Shown here one piece after another: positions 43,187-50,962 of a DNA stretch of 50,997 bases. The notes below the pieces were generated by a model. It did no database searches. It was given only the letters and a program-made list of their open reading frames with translations, and was not told where the DNA came from. The stretch is from Gammaproteobacteria bacterium (GTDB lineage Bacteria > Pseudomonadota > Gammaproteobacteria > Thiohalobacterales > Thiohalobacteraceae): the NCBI GenBank assembly GCA_002699185.1, contig PABG01000096.1, positions 1-50,997 on the forward strand, given 5' to 3'. Position numbers and translations under genes: made by a program. Position 1 is the stretch's first letter. Each line of letters starts with the position of its first letter.

Positions 43187-43471
43187 TCAGTCCTCCAGCC
43201 ATCCCTGCAGGGCGGTGATCAGGCTGCGGGCCTGGTCGGGGCTGGAGATATTGAACTTGGATTTCTGAAAGTATTCACCGTTGCGCTTCTGGTAACGGCG
43301 GATGGTGTACTTGTCCTTGCTGTACTGCTCCTTCTGGCGATCCCAGTCCTGGTAGCGGAAGATCACCGTGGACCAGGCGCCCTTGGACAGGACCACCTTG
43401 TCCAGCTGCTTGACCAGGGTAATGCCGTCTTCCTCGTACTCGATGCTCAGATCGTCAACCGTCGATGCCAT
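43187..43471 (-). CDS. Small hypothetical protein (MASTVDDLSIEYEEDGITLV)
   Basis: 94 residues, start ATG 43471 with GGAG 8 nt upstream. It shows a beta-rich first half (YEEDGITLVKQLDKVVLSKGAWSTVIFRYQDW) and a basic, Tyr- and Lys-rich middle (KYTIRRYQKRNGEYFQKSKFNISS), ending in a helix SLITALQGWLED. There is no signal peptide or cysteine. I do not recognise its family. It is 84 nt upstream of the PilZ gene on the same strand. Confidence 0.7.
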   Translation of the reverse strand: MASTVDDLSIEYEEDGITLVKQLDKVVLSKGAWSTVIFRYQDWDRQKEQYSKDKYTIRRYQKRNGEYFQKSKFNISSPDQARSLITALQGWLED

Positions 43472-43721
43472 GTCACGACTCCGGATGGGTGGCGGGGAAA
43501 TCCCCGAATCAGGCCGGATACTCTGGCGATTCCGGGGCATTTCGTCAAATGGATCACACTTTCACCCGAAAACAGCAACTTGGCCTCAAGATTAATGCCC
43601 TGCCGGCGCTAATCCTGACGAGCGCGTCAGTGTTCCCGGACGGCCAGCCGATTCCAGCCGGACTGCCGGGCTGTGACGGGGTTCAGCGCCGCAACGCGCG
43701 GGAATCACGATACTGACAGCA

Positions 43722-44498
43722 ATGGCAACACCGCCAGATATGAAACGACACATGAGCGAAGCGAAGGCAGACATGGCAAGGACACCGGCCTCGACCCAGG
43801 CGGATGCCAACCGACCGCTGGCGGATACCGGCAGCGAGGGGCTGGCACGTCTGCGCGAACTGGAACAGCTGCTCGCCACCGCCTGTCAGGTACGCCGCCT
43901 GGCTGAAACCGAGATTCGCGAGGGCCGCAATCTGGAACGTGCCGAACAGCGCCGCGACGCGGCCGCGCGCATGCAGCGCAAGGTCGAGCGTGAACTGCTC
44001 AGACTGCGTTCGGAACTGGCCGGAAAACACCCGGAGGTCAATCAGGTCTGGACCCCGGGCGACCCGGTCGGACGCAAGCCGCGGCCCCGCCCCCTCCCAG
44101 CGCCGGAACCGGAAGTCGAAGCCGAAGTCGACACCCGGACGACTCCGGCCGCCCCCGGGGATTTCGAACTGGCCGTCATGCTGGGCACCCGCCGCTCCCG
44201 CTGGCAGGCCAGCACCAGCGATTTCAGCATCGCAGCCGATTCGTCCCCGGCCGCCAGTCCGGCCGGATCCGACACCGCCACACGCCGCCCGGCACCCGCC
44301 AGGGCCGCCGCCCCCACCTCCAGGGCCGGCAGCCGGTCCGAGCCCCGCCCCCGGCACGGCGGCCGCCGGCGGCTGAGCCTGGTGCTGGTGAGCGCCCTGG
44401 CGGGCGCCGGGCTGAGTTATCTGCTGAGTCAGTCCGGTGTCGACCTGAGCGCCATCATCGCTGCCTGGAAACAGGCGGCGGCCGGTCTCCTGCCCTGA
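43722..44498 (+). CDS. Hypothetical tail-anchored protein with coiled coil
   Basis: 258 residues. The N-terminal third is a charged coiled coil (about 38-100, LARLRELEQLLATACQVRRLAETEIRE..RMQRKVERELLRLRSELAG). A long Pro/Ala/Arg/Ser-rich disordered region follows (about 110-218), then a single C-terminal hydrophobic segment (LSLVLVSALAGAGLSYLL). The start is uncertain: ATG 43722, 43752 or 43773, none with a ribosome-binding site. No family is recognised. It has its own strand context between the small gene on the left and the DsrC-like gene. Confidence 0.6.
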   Translation: MATPPDMKRHMSEAKADMARTPASTQADANRPLADTGSEGLARLRELEQLLATACQVRRLAETEIREGRNLERAEQRRDAAARMQRKVERELLRLRSELAGKHPEVNQVWTPGDPVGRKPRPRPLPAPEPEVEAEVDTRTTPAAPGDFELAVMLGTRRSRWQASTSDFSIAADSSPAASPAGSDTATRRPAPARAAAPTSRAGSRSEPRPRHGGRRRLSLVLVSALAGAGLSYLLSQSGVDLSAIIAAWKQAAAGLLP

Positions 44499-44569
44499 CC
44501 CACGCCGGCCGCCCTCCGAGCGGCGGCCACAGGATCCCGTTTCCCCTGCAGGGTTTTATGCCGCCCGAA

Positions 44570-44598
44570 GGTTGTACAGCCCGCCTCTATTCCTGATA
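44570..44598 (+). promoter_or_regulatory. Candidate promoter of the orphan dsrC-like gene
   Basis: TTGTAC (44570-44575) and GATAAA (44593-44598) have a 17-nt spacer; a TAAAAT overlaps the latter. It lies about 50 nt upstream of the start codon. Confidence 0.4.
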
Positions 44599-44649
44599 AA
44601 ATTACTCAAGTTTAAACACTCACCGCAAAAACAAGCGAGGCAAGGCAGT

Positions 44650-44940
44650 ATGAATGTGCAGTTGGACAACGAAGGCTTTCTGGTCAACCGCGACGACTGG
44701 AGCGAGGAAGTCGCCCGGGAACTGGCCGCGACGGAAGGCTACGAAATGACGGACGAGATCATGGGCTACATCCAGGAAGCCCGCAGCATGTACGACGCCG
44801 ACGGCGTGGTGCCGCCGATCCGCAAGTTCGCCAAGGCCACGGACGTCAGTACCAAGCACCTGTATGACGTGTTCAAGAAGGGGCCGATGAAGCTGATCTG
44901 CAAGTGGGGCGGCCTGCCCAAGCCCACCGGCTGCGTCTGA
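44650..44940 (+). CDS. Orphan DsrC/TusE-family sulfur carrier with both cysteines
   Basis: 96 residues, start ATG 44650 (AAGG upstream). The protein aligns with DsrC/TusE: LDNEGFLVNRDDWSEEVARELAATEGYEMTDE and the diagnostic tail CKWGGLPKPTGCV. Cys84 and Cys95 are separated by exactly ten residues, the CysB-X10-CysA pattern of true DsrC, which lets the tail form a disulfide or trisulfide. It is about 10 residues shorter at the N-terminus than DsrC and lacks the usual GNSKYLYELFP block (here STKHLYDVFKKG), so it is a divergent paralogue. No dsr or tus genes are adjacent. The open frame back to 44572 passes through the promoter and is not used. Confidence 0.87.
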   Translation: MNVQLDNEGFLVNRDDWSEEVARELAATEGYEMTDEIMGYIQEARSMYDADGVVPPIRKFAKATDVSTKHLYDVFKKGPMKLICKWGGLPKPTGCV

Positions 44941-44971
44941 CGCGGCAGTAACAACCAGAGCCGGAACCGGA

Positions 44972-45043
44972 GCCGGACGGGCCGGGTTTGCGGGCGCATG
45001 TGCGCAGTTCGCACGCTAAGCCCGAAAACCCGGCCCGTCCGGC
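44972..45043 (+). repeat. Large hairpin 1, 3' of the dsrC-like gene, with shared apical core
   Basis: Perfect 18-bp stem (44972-44989 with 45026-45043; left arm GCCGGACGGGCCGGGTTT), a short inner CGGGC/GCCCG stem (44991-44995 with 45020-45024), and a 24-nt apical core (44996-45019, GCATGTGCGC..CACGCTAA). The core recurs inverted in hairpin 2 with 22 of 24 bases identical. It begins 31 nt after the stop and may act as the transcript's 3' structure. Confidence 0.85.
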
Positions 45044-45083
45044 ACTGACCACCCCCCGGCCTGGATGCGGATTGAACAGCGTC

Positions 45084-45165
45084 GTGCTCGCGGCCGGAAT
45101 ACCCTTGAGGGCTTAGCGTGCAGACTGCGCACATGCGCCCTCAAGGGTATTCCGGCCGCGAGCAC
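45084..45165 (-). repeat. Large hairpin 2, 3' of zapE, with shared apical core
   Basis: Perfect 29-bp stem (45084-45112 with 45137-45165; left end GTGCTCGCGGCCGGAATACC). The stem sequence is unrelated to hairpin 1 apart from the terminal GGGC/GCCC. The 24-nt loop (45113-45136, TTAGCGTGC..GCACATGC) is the reverse complement of the hairpin 1 core except for one two-base change. It lies 84 nt after the zapE stop. Confidence 0.85.
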
Positions 45166-45248
45166 TGGTGCGGCGGGTAAACTGATCCAGACTGTAGGCG
45201 TAGTCGATTGGACTGTCACCCACCGATCTTCAGGCCCTTGCAGCGATT

Positions 45249-46328
45249 TCAGGGCCGGTGGGCACGGGCCAGATAGCGATGTCCGGTCATTTCGGTGAGC
45301 CGGCTGGCGGTGCGCTGGAAGGCGAACTGCAGATAGCGCCCGGTATAGAGTTGCGTCGGGGTTGCGGCGGCACCGAGCACCAGCTTGACGTTGTGATCGT
45401 AGAGGGCGTCGATCAGGTGCATGAAACGCTTGGCGGCATCATCCCGGCCCTCGTCCATGACGGGCACACCGGACAGCAGCAGGGTGTGGAATCGTCGCGC
45501 CAGTTCCAGGTAATCCGCGGCCCAGAGGGGACGTTCGCACAGTTCGGCGAAATCGAACCAGGCCACCCCCCCGGCCAGCGCCCGCACCCTCACCCGACGC
45601 CGATTCAGTTCCAGTTCCGCCGTCCCGGCGGCCGTCTCCGGCGCCAGCTGCCGCAGGTGCTCAAGCATGCGGGCCTCGATCCCCGACTCTGCCCCCATGT
45701 GGTAGTTGCCGGCACGGTCCAGGTGGGCACAGCGGTAATCGGCCCCGTCCTTGAGATGCAGCGTCTCGGTATGGCGCTTGATCAGGTCCACGGCGAACAG
45801 GAAGCGGTCCCGCTGCAGCCCGTCGAGATAGAGTTCGTCCGGGGCCAGATTGGAGGTCGCGACCAGGGTGATGCCGCGCGCGAACAGGGCCTGGAGCAGC
45901 CCGGCCAGCAGCATGGCGTCACCGATATCGCTGACATCAAACTCGTCCAGGCACAGCACCCGCAGCCGCCGCGACCATTCACGGGCAATCACCGGCAGGG
46001 GGTCGGGGGTCTTCGGCAGCTGGCGCAGGCGGCTGTGCACTTCCTGCATGAAGGCATGGAAATGCAGGCGGGACTTGTCCGCGAACGGCAGACAGTCGTA
46101 GAAGACATCCATCAACCAGGTCTTGCCGCGGCCGGTGCCGCCCCACAGATACAGCCCCCGTACCGGCTGGACGGGGCGGCGCAGCAGCCGCTGGTGCCAG
46201 GCCTGGCGCGGCCGGCCGCGCTGCAGCGCCTCGTACAGCCGCTGCAGCTGCTGCATGGCCGCCGCCTGGGCCGCGTCCTCGCGCCAGCCCAGCCGCGCCA
46301 GATCGGCGTAATAGCGCTGCAGCGGCAT
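45249..46328 (-). CDS. zapE: Cell-division ATPase ZapE (AFG1-like)
   Basis: 359 residues from ATG 46328 (MPLQRYYADLARLGW); a TTG at 46349 would add seven residues. A P-loop ATPase that associates with the Z ring in E. coli. Walker A is LWGGTGRGKTWLMDVFYD, Walker B is LCLDEFDVSDIGDAMLL, sensor 1 is LVATSN, and RGLYL..FHAFMQEVHSRL is a family block. It is divergent from gloB and convergent with the DsrC-like gene, with the twin hairpins between them. Confidence 0.93.
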   Translation of the reverse strand: MPLQRYYADLARLGWREDAAQAAAMQQLQRLYEALQRGRPRQAWHQRLLRRPVQPVRGLYLWGGTGRGKTWLMDVFYDCLPFADKSRLHFHAFMQEVHSRLRQLPKTPDPLPVIAREWSRRLRVLCLDEFDVSDIGDAMLLAGLLQALFARGITLVATSNLAPDELYLDGLQRDRFLFAVDLIKRHTETLHLKDGADYRCAHLDRAGNYHMGAESGIEARMLEHLRQLAPETAAGTAELELNRRRVRVRALAGGVAWFDFAELCERPLWAADYLELARRFHTLLLSGVPVMDEGRDDAAKRFMHLIDALYDHNVKLVLGAAATPTQLYTGRYLQFAFQRTASRLTEMTGHRYLARAHRP

Positions 46329-46426
46329 GTCAGCCGGCCCGGCGGTCAATCACGTTTCTCCCTGTGGCCCTGCCCGGTTCAATGACGTTATCATCCGCCC
46401 CGATGCCCTCAACCCTCAGTCTGACC

Positions 46427-47206
46427 ATGCTCACGATCACACCCGTTCCCGCCTTCAGCGACAACTATATCTGGTTCATCCGCCAGGCGGGACAGCGGCA
46501 GGTGGCAATCGTCGATCCCGGCGATGCCGCACCGGTGCTGGCCGCGCTGCAGCGCGGGAAACTGGAGCCGGCCGCCCTGCTGATCACGCACCACCATGGC
46601 GATCACGTCGGCGGCATCCGCCGGCTGCTTGAGCACTACCCGGAACTGCCCGTCTACGGGCCGGCCGGGGAACGCATCCCTCAGATCACGCAGCGGTTGA
46701 GCGACGGCGACCGGGTGCGACTGGAGGCGCTGGAGGCCGAATTCGAGGTGTTCGACGTGCCGGGCCACACCGCCGGGCATATCGCCTATTACACCGATCG
46801 CGCCCTGTTCTGCGGCGACACCCTCTTCACCTGCGGCTGCGGCCGGGTATTCGATGGCAGCGTGGAGCAGCTGCATGCCTCACTGCAGCGGCTCAAGCGG
46901 CTGCCGCCCGAGACCCGCATCTACTGCGCGCATGAATACACCCTGGAGAACATAGGCTTCGCCAAGTGGGTCGAACCCGACAACGCCGCGCTGCTGCAGC
47001 GCGAGCGGGAGGCGATCCGCACCCGGGAGCAGGACCGTCCCACCGTGCCGGCGGAACTGGCGCTGGAACTGGCCACCAATCCCTTCCTGCGCACCGACGA
47101 CCCCGGAGTGATCGCCATGGCCGAACGCCACGCCGGACGCGCCATGCATGACGAGCTCGATACCTTCATCACCCTGCGTCACTGGAAGGATGTTGAATAT
47201 GATTGA
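46427..47206 (+). CDS. gloB: Hydroxyacylglutathione hydrolase (glyoxalase II)
   Basis: 259 residues, start ATG 46427 (MLTITPVPAFSDNYIW, the family start). Hydrolyses S-lactoylglutathione to lactate and glutathione in the glyoxalase pathway; cytoplasmic. The metallo-beta-lactamase metal motif THHHGDHVGG is intact, with later ligands in VPGHTAGHIAYY, FCGDTLFTCGCGRVFDG and YCAHEYTLENIGFA. The C-terminal HAGK-like substrate domain is present. The stop is immediately followed by composite repeat copy 6. Confidence 0.95.
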   Translation: MLTITPVPAFSDNYIWFIRQAGQRQVAIVDPGDAAPVLAALQRGKLEPAALLITHHHGDHVGGIRRLLEHYPELPVYGPAGERIPQITQRLSDGDRVRLEALEAEFEVFDVPGHTAGHIAYYTDRALFCGDTLFTCGCGRVFDGSVEQLHASLQRLKRLPPETRIYCAHEYTLENIGFAKWVEPDNAALLQREREAIRTREQDRPTVPAELALELATNPFLRTDDPGVIAMAERHAGRAMHDELDTFITLRHWKDVEYD

Positions 47207-47207
47207 G

Positions 47208-47420
47208 ATGGCCACGGAAAACACGGAAGGTACGGACCGGAACAATCCTATAATATTGCAGCATCACAGCTCGGATTAGCCCGGCACGGGCGTAATCCGA
47301 CGTTACCGCCGTCAGTGTCGGGTTACGCTGCGCTAACCCGACCTACAGGATTACAGGACCGCACGGGAGCGAAGCCGGCAATCAGCAGTTGTCCGTGCTT
47401 TCCGTGTTTTCCGTGGCTAT
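47208..47420. repeat. Composite inverted repeat copy 6 (arms plus inner REP)
   Basis: The left arm GGCCACGGAAAACACGGAAG starts at 47210; the right arm is 47391-47420. The inner REP at 47271-47345 has one GGATTAG and one GGTTAG end. Its right arm ends 22 nt before the next gene. Confidence 0.88.
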
Positions 47421-47441
47421 ATTCAAGGCGAGGAGAGAACC

Positions 47442-47744
47442 ATGCCCCATTTCGACATCGACGAAGCCATGCGCTACGCCGGGGACAAGCACAGCGCAGA
47501 CGCCGTACTCGATCTCAGCGACATGGGTGCCGAGGAGGCCATCCGCACCCTGGAGGAGGCCTTCGCAGAGCCGTCGGAGTACTTCCGCTCCCTGATCGTG
47601 CGTTTCACCCCGGCCGGCCCGCAGACAGGCGAGACCCTGTTCCTGCCGGTGGGCCGCTACCTGCTGGAAAAGAAGAAAGCCGGCGAGATCTCCAGGCTGG
47701 AAAACCTGCTGGAGCTCGGCGCCGGCTTCTATATCGAGTTCTGA
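47442..47744 (+). CDS. Small hypothetical protein (MPHFDIDEAMRYAGDKHS)
   Basis: 100 residues, start ATG 47442 with GAGGAGAG upstream. Acidic and soluble. The first half is helical (DAVLDLSDMGAEEAIRTLEEAFAE); the second half has alternating strands (YFRSLIVRFTPAG, GETLFLPVGRYLL) and ends GAGFYIEF. No cysteine or signal peptide. I do not recognise a family. It stands alone between two repeats, and any promoter must lie within or beside the composite repeat. Confidence 0.68.
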   Translation: MPHFDIDEAMRYAGDKHSADAVLDLSDMGAEEAIRTLEEAFAEPSEYFRSLIVRFTPAGPQTGETLFLPVGRYLLEKKKAGEISRLENLLELGAGFYIEF

Positions 47745-47752
47745 AACCGCGG

Positions 47753-47836
47753 GTAGGATGGGTGGAGGCGCTTGCGCCGCAACCCATCACGGCACTGGAG
47801 ATCGCGATGGGTTGCGCTGCGCTTCACCCATCCTAC
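47753..47836. repeat. REP-like palindrome, GTAGGATGGGTGGAG type
   Basis: Left end GTAGGATGGGTGGAGGCGC, right end GCGCTTCACCCATCCTAC. Third copy of this family. It lies between convergent genes and may act as a bidirectional terminator. Confidence 0.85.
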
Positions 47837-47843
47837 TCTTTTG

Positions 47844-48878
47844 TTACGCCACTGCCTGCTTGCCGTCGGCTTCGCGATGATACTCCACCACCCGCTCGAC
47901 CTCGTTCTTCGAGCCCAGCACCACCGGCACGCGCTGATGCAGCCCGCTGGGCTGGATCTCCATGATGCGCTCGCGCCCGGTGCTGGCGGCGCCGCCGGCC
48001 TGTTCGACGATGAAGCCCATGGGGTTGGCCTCATACATCAGGCGCAGCTTGCCGTCCTGGCCCTTCGCCCTGATCTTCTCGTCGATGGGATACATGAACA
48101 CGCCGCCGCGGGTCAGGATGCGGTGCACCTCTGCCACCATGGAGGCGATCCAGCGCATGTTGAAATCGCGTCCGCGCGGGCCTTCGCTGCCGGCGATGCA
48201 CTCGTCCACGTAGCGCTTGACCGGGGCCTCCCAGAAACGCTGATTGGACATGTTGATGGCGAACTCGCTGGTCTCTTCCGGGATGGTCATGTTCGGATGC
48301 GACAGGATGAACTCGCCGATGGAGCGGTCCAGGGTGAAGCCGTTGACACCGTGGCCGGTGGTCAGTACCAGCATGGTGGCCGGACCGTAGATGGCATAGC
48401 CGGCGCAGACCTGTTGGGTGCCCGGCTGCAGGAAATCCTCCACCGTGGGGTTCTCGCAGCCTTCCGGGGCGCGCAGGATGGAGAAGATGGTGCCGACCGA
48501 GACGTTGACGTCGATGTTGCTGGAGCCGTCCAGCGGGTCGAACAACATCAGATACTTGCCCTTCGGATATTCGGCCGGGATGGGCAGCGGATCATCCATC
48601 TCCTCGGAGGCCATGCCGGCCAGATGCCCGGTCCATTCCAGGGCGTCGACCATGACGTCGTTGGAGATGATATCCAGCTTCTTCTGGGTCTCGCCCTGGA
48701 CGTTCTCGGTGTCGGCCGAACCGAGGATGCCGATCAGGCCGCCACGGTTGACTGCGCAGGCGATCTTCTTGCAGGCGGTCAGGGTGTCGTTGAGCAGAGA
48801 GGTGAAATCACCGGTCGCGCCCGGGACCTGGCGCTGTTCCTCGATGATGAACTGGGTTAGGGTGGTGCCGTGTTCCAT
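47844..48878 (-). CDS. fbp: Class I fructose-1,6-bisphosphatase
   Basis: 344 residues from ATG 48878 ([16 protein letters not shown]), preceded by GAGGTT. Dephosphorylates FBP in gluconeogenesis and the Calvin cycle. Metal and substrate motifs are [28 protein letters not shown] and a C-terminal [15 protein letters not shown]. The type is the plant/proteobacterial class I enzyme. No cbb genes adjoin. An AT-rich divergent control region lies upstream. Confidence 0.95.
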   Translation of the reverse strand: MEHGTTLTQFIIEEQRQVPGATGDFTSLLNDTLTACKKIACAVNRGGLIGILGSADTENVQGETQKKLDIISNDVMVDALEWTGHLAGMASEEMDDPLPIPAEYPKGKYLMLFDPLDGSSNIDVNVSVGTIFSILRAPEGCENPTVEDFLQPGTQQVCAGYAIYGPATMLVLTTGHGVNGFTLDRSIGEFILSHPNMTIPEETSEFAINMSNQRFWEAPVKRYVDECIAGSEGPRGRDFNMRWIASMVAEVHRILTRGGVFMYPIDEKIRAKGQDGKLRLMYEANPMGFIVEQAGGAASTGRERIMEIQPSGLHQRVPVVLGSKNEVERVVEYHREADGKQAVA

Positions 48879-48942
48879 GGTCGAACCTCGTACTGTCTGA
48901 TGTAGATGTTCACGCCCTTTCAGGGACGCATGGAGAGACAAA

Positions 48943-48981
48943 ATATTCCAAGTTTATCAGAATATACTGATTTAATAAATC
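48943..48981. promoter_or_regulatory. AT-rich divergent control region with inverted repeats
   Basis: ATATTC-N11-GAATAT (48943-48965) and GATTTAATAAATC (48969-48981) lie between divergent fbp and the methyltransferase-like gene. They are plausible regulator sites or promoter elements. No specific factor is assigned. Confidence 0.35.
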
Positions 48982-49008
48982 ATTGATCCCGGCGAGATCC
49001 TTCCCGCG

Positions 49009-49662
49009 ATGACTTCCACCCCCTTCCCCGTCAGTCAGGCCGCTCTGCTCACCCTGGCCTGGGTCCTGTACCTGGCGCTGCATTCACTGCTGGCCGACGC
49101 CCGGGTCCGGCGCTGGCTCGAGATCCGCTGGCCGCTGCTGGGGCGTCGCTACCGATTGTTCTATACCCTGCAGTCCAGCGCACTGATCCTGCCGCCACTG
49201 GCCCTGCTGGTGCTGTGGTACGACCAGGGTGAACCGCTCTGGGCCTGGCGGGGCGCGGCCGGCTGGTTCGCTGACGGCCTGGCCCTGCTGGCGCTGGCGG
49301 GCTTTGCCTGGGCGACCCGGGCCTATGACATGGCCGCCTTTCTCGGCCTGAAGGCGGCCTCCGGCCATGCCAATATCACCGGATTTCACCTGTCGCCGCT
49401 GCACCGCCACGTGCGCCACCCCTGGTACAGCCTGGGGCTGGTGATCCTGTGGACACGTGACATGCCGCCGGCCCTGCTGGTCACGGCGGTCTGCATCACG
49501 ATCTATCTGCTGGTGGGGATCCGGCTGGAGGAACGCAAGCTCATCGACGAGTTCGGCGAGCGTTACCGGGAGTACCGGCGAAGGGTCCCGGCACTGATTC
49601 CCCGGCCCTGGCGGCGGCTGACGAATGAGGAGGCAGACAAGCTCAGCGACACATTGCCGTGA
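49009..49662 (+). CDS. ICMT/NnrU-type membrane protein (possible methyltransferase)
   Basis: 217 residues with five to six transmembrane segments. The C-terminal half carries the isoprenylcysteine-methyltransferase-like signature RHVRHPWYSLGLVI and LLVGIRLEERKLIDEFGERYREYRRRVP, shared by ICMT, NnrU and the methanethiol methyltransferase MddA. Bacteria lack isoprenylated CaaX proteins, so the substrate is open; a thiol or sulfur compound would fit the neighbourhood, but this is inference. The start is ATG 49009 with a weak ribosome-binding site. Confidence 0.82.
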   Translation: MTSTPFPVSQAALLTLAWVLYLALHSLLADARVRRWLEIRWPLLGRRYRLFYTLQSSALILPPLALLVLWYDQGEPLWAWRGAAGWFADGLALLALAGFAWATRAYDMAAFLGLKAASGHANITGFHLSPLHRHVRHPWYSLGLVILWTRDMPPALLVTAVCITIYLLVGIRLEERKLIDEFGERYREYRRRVPALIPRPWRRLTNEEADKLSDTLP

Positions 49663-49701
49663 ACCCGCTCCTACATCTCAGCCCGGTTGACTGGAGTCCG
49701 C

Positions 49702-50181
49702 CTATTTTCCCTGGCTACGGCTGCCGTCGAGGGCCTCGATGATCTGATCCTCGAGCTGGATGCGGTCGGCCAGGATCTCACCCAGCTGCGACAGGTCATC
49801 GGCCAGGTGCTCGACGCGGCCGTCATCCAGCGAGGCGACGTCATAGCGGTCGTTGAAATCCAGGATGGCATCGGTGCTGGAGGCGATCTGGGGATAGATC
49901 TGCTCGGCGATGGCGCGCACGGCCTGACGGCGCTCCTTGCCGTCGGCGATGTAGCGGTAAAGCTGGAAATGCGCCGTGGCGGCATAGTCCACCAGGATCT
50001 GGCAGAAGCGCTTCAGCGCATCCTCGGTGCGGTGTTCGGGGGTATAGGGGCGGATGCCCGCCAGGCTGGAGTACTCGACCAGCGTCTGATTGCGCGCATT
50101 GACCAGGGCGTGCAGCCGTTCACGCTGGCGCTGGCGCCGGTCCTCGCCCGGCATGAGGTCGTTGGCTTTATTGTTCGACAT
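49702..50181 (-). CDS. rsd: Anti-sigma-70 regulator Rsd/AlgQ family
   Basis: 159 residues, start ATG 50181 with GGAG/GAGAG upstream. All-helical. The Rsd signature is seen in LVEYSSLAGIRP, DALKRFCQILVDYAATAHFQLY, IYPQIASSTDAILDFNDRYD and LSQLGEILADRIQLEDQIIEAL. Rsd binds the primary sigma factor and aids switching to alternative sigmas in stationary phase. It is divergent from the IscR-like gene. Confidence 0.88.
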   Translation of the reverse strand: MSNNKANDLMPGEDRRQRQRERLHALVNARNQTLVEYSSLAGIRPYTPEHRTEDALKRFCQILVDYAATAHFQLYRYIADGKERRQAVRAIAEQIYPQIASSTDAILDFNDRYDVASLDDGRVEHLADDLSQLGEILADRIQLEDQIIEALDGSRSQGK

Positions 50182-50500
50182 GTCTCTCGCTCCGCCTCCA
50201 TCCTGGATGTGAATCTATAACCGATTGATTTTCTGTGTCAATGGCCCAGTATCTCCCGACGGCTCGCCGGTGTCCAGCCGCTTTGCCGCCACCCCCTGGG
50301 CACCGTAATTTCTTTTTTATTTTCAGCCGGATAGATTCCAACACAGAAAGGTTACAAAGATTTATCACTCGCAACAGGGAATTTTTTTGCTATAATTCTT
50401 GACTATCCAAGTGGGTTATTAGTAGGATTCCTGACCAAGACAGTCAGTTTTAAACTCGCCACGCGAATGCAACCGCATTGGATAAGCTGAGAGGTAGACC
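50182..50500. other. 319-bp divergent intergenic region (rsd / iscR-like)
   Basis: Mostly AT-rich compared with the window. It holds a TATAAT at 50391-50396, the candidate iscR promoter and operator (50399-50428), and a long T run (50382-50388). No open frame with a ribosome-binding site was seen apart from the flanking genes. Confidence 0.5.
50399..50428 (+). promoter_or_regulatory. Promoter of the iscR-like gene overlapped by an IscR type-1-like site
   Basis: -35 TTGACT (50399-50404) and -10 TAGGAT (50423-50428) have an 18-nt spacer. Bases 50400-50419, TGACTATCCAAGTGGGTTAT, match the type-1 IscR pattern YGACTRWWWYAGTCRRSTAT at about 15 of 20 places. Overlap with the -35 box suggests autorepression. 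Confidence 0.55.
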
Positions 50501-50962
50501 ATGAAGATTTCAACCAAAGGACGTTACGCCATCACCGCCATGATCGAACTGGCCCTGCGGCACAAGCAGGGACCGGTGACCCTGGCCGACATCTCCGTGG
50601 AACAGTCGATCTCGGTGTCCTATCTGGAGCAGCTGTTCGCCCAGCTGCGCAAGCACGGCCTGGTCACCGGCCTGCGCGGCCCCGGCGGTGGCTACTGCCT
50701 GCGGCGTCCGGCCAGCGAGGTCAGCATTGCCGACATCCTGCGCGCCGTGGACGACTCGGTGGCCGCCACTGCCTCCAAGCCGCTGATGCCCGAGGACGAG
50801 GCGCGTCCGGTCAGCCTGCGCCTGTGGGACCGCCTGAGCCACCAGATCTACGACTATCTGGACAATGTCAGCCTGGCCGAGGTCGCCACCACCAAGGACG
50901 CGCCGCGCATCACCACTGTGCCCAAGAGCCCGTTCAGCAACCTGCACCGCTCTGCGGCCTGA
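50501..50962 (+). CDS. iscR: IscR-like Rrf2 regulator lacking the cluster cysteines
   Basis: 153 residues, start ATG 50501 with GAGAGGT upstream. The DNA-binding half is very close to IscR: MKISTKGRYAITAMIELAL, ADISVEQSISVSYLEQLFAQLRKHGLV, RGPGGGYCLRRP, VDDSVAAT. In E. coli IscR, three cysteines in RCQGKGGCQGGDKC bind a [2Fe-2S] cluster. Here the same stretch reads ASKPLMPEDEARPVSLRLW, with no cysteine. The only Cys in the protein is in GGGYC. Binding to type-2-like sites without a cluster, or sensing of something else, is possible. The isc genes that usually follow would lie beyond the window edge. Confidence 0.85.
   Translation: MKISTKGRYAITAMIELALRHKQGPVTLADISVEQSISVSYLEQLFAQLRKHGLVTGLRGPGGGYCLRRPASEVSIADILRAVDDSVAATASKPLMPEDEARPVSLRLWDRLSHQIYDYLDNVSLAEVATTKDAPRITTVPKSPFSNLHRSAA

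Noticed and set aside
44972-45165. Integron attC sites or retron msd DNA as the explanation for the twin hairpins
   Set aside because: No GTTRRRY/RYYYAAC attC core sites, no integrase, and no reverse transcriptase gene in the window; the conserved part is the loop, not the outer ends.
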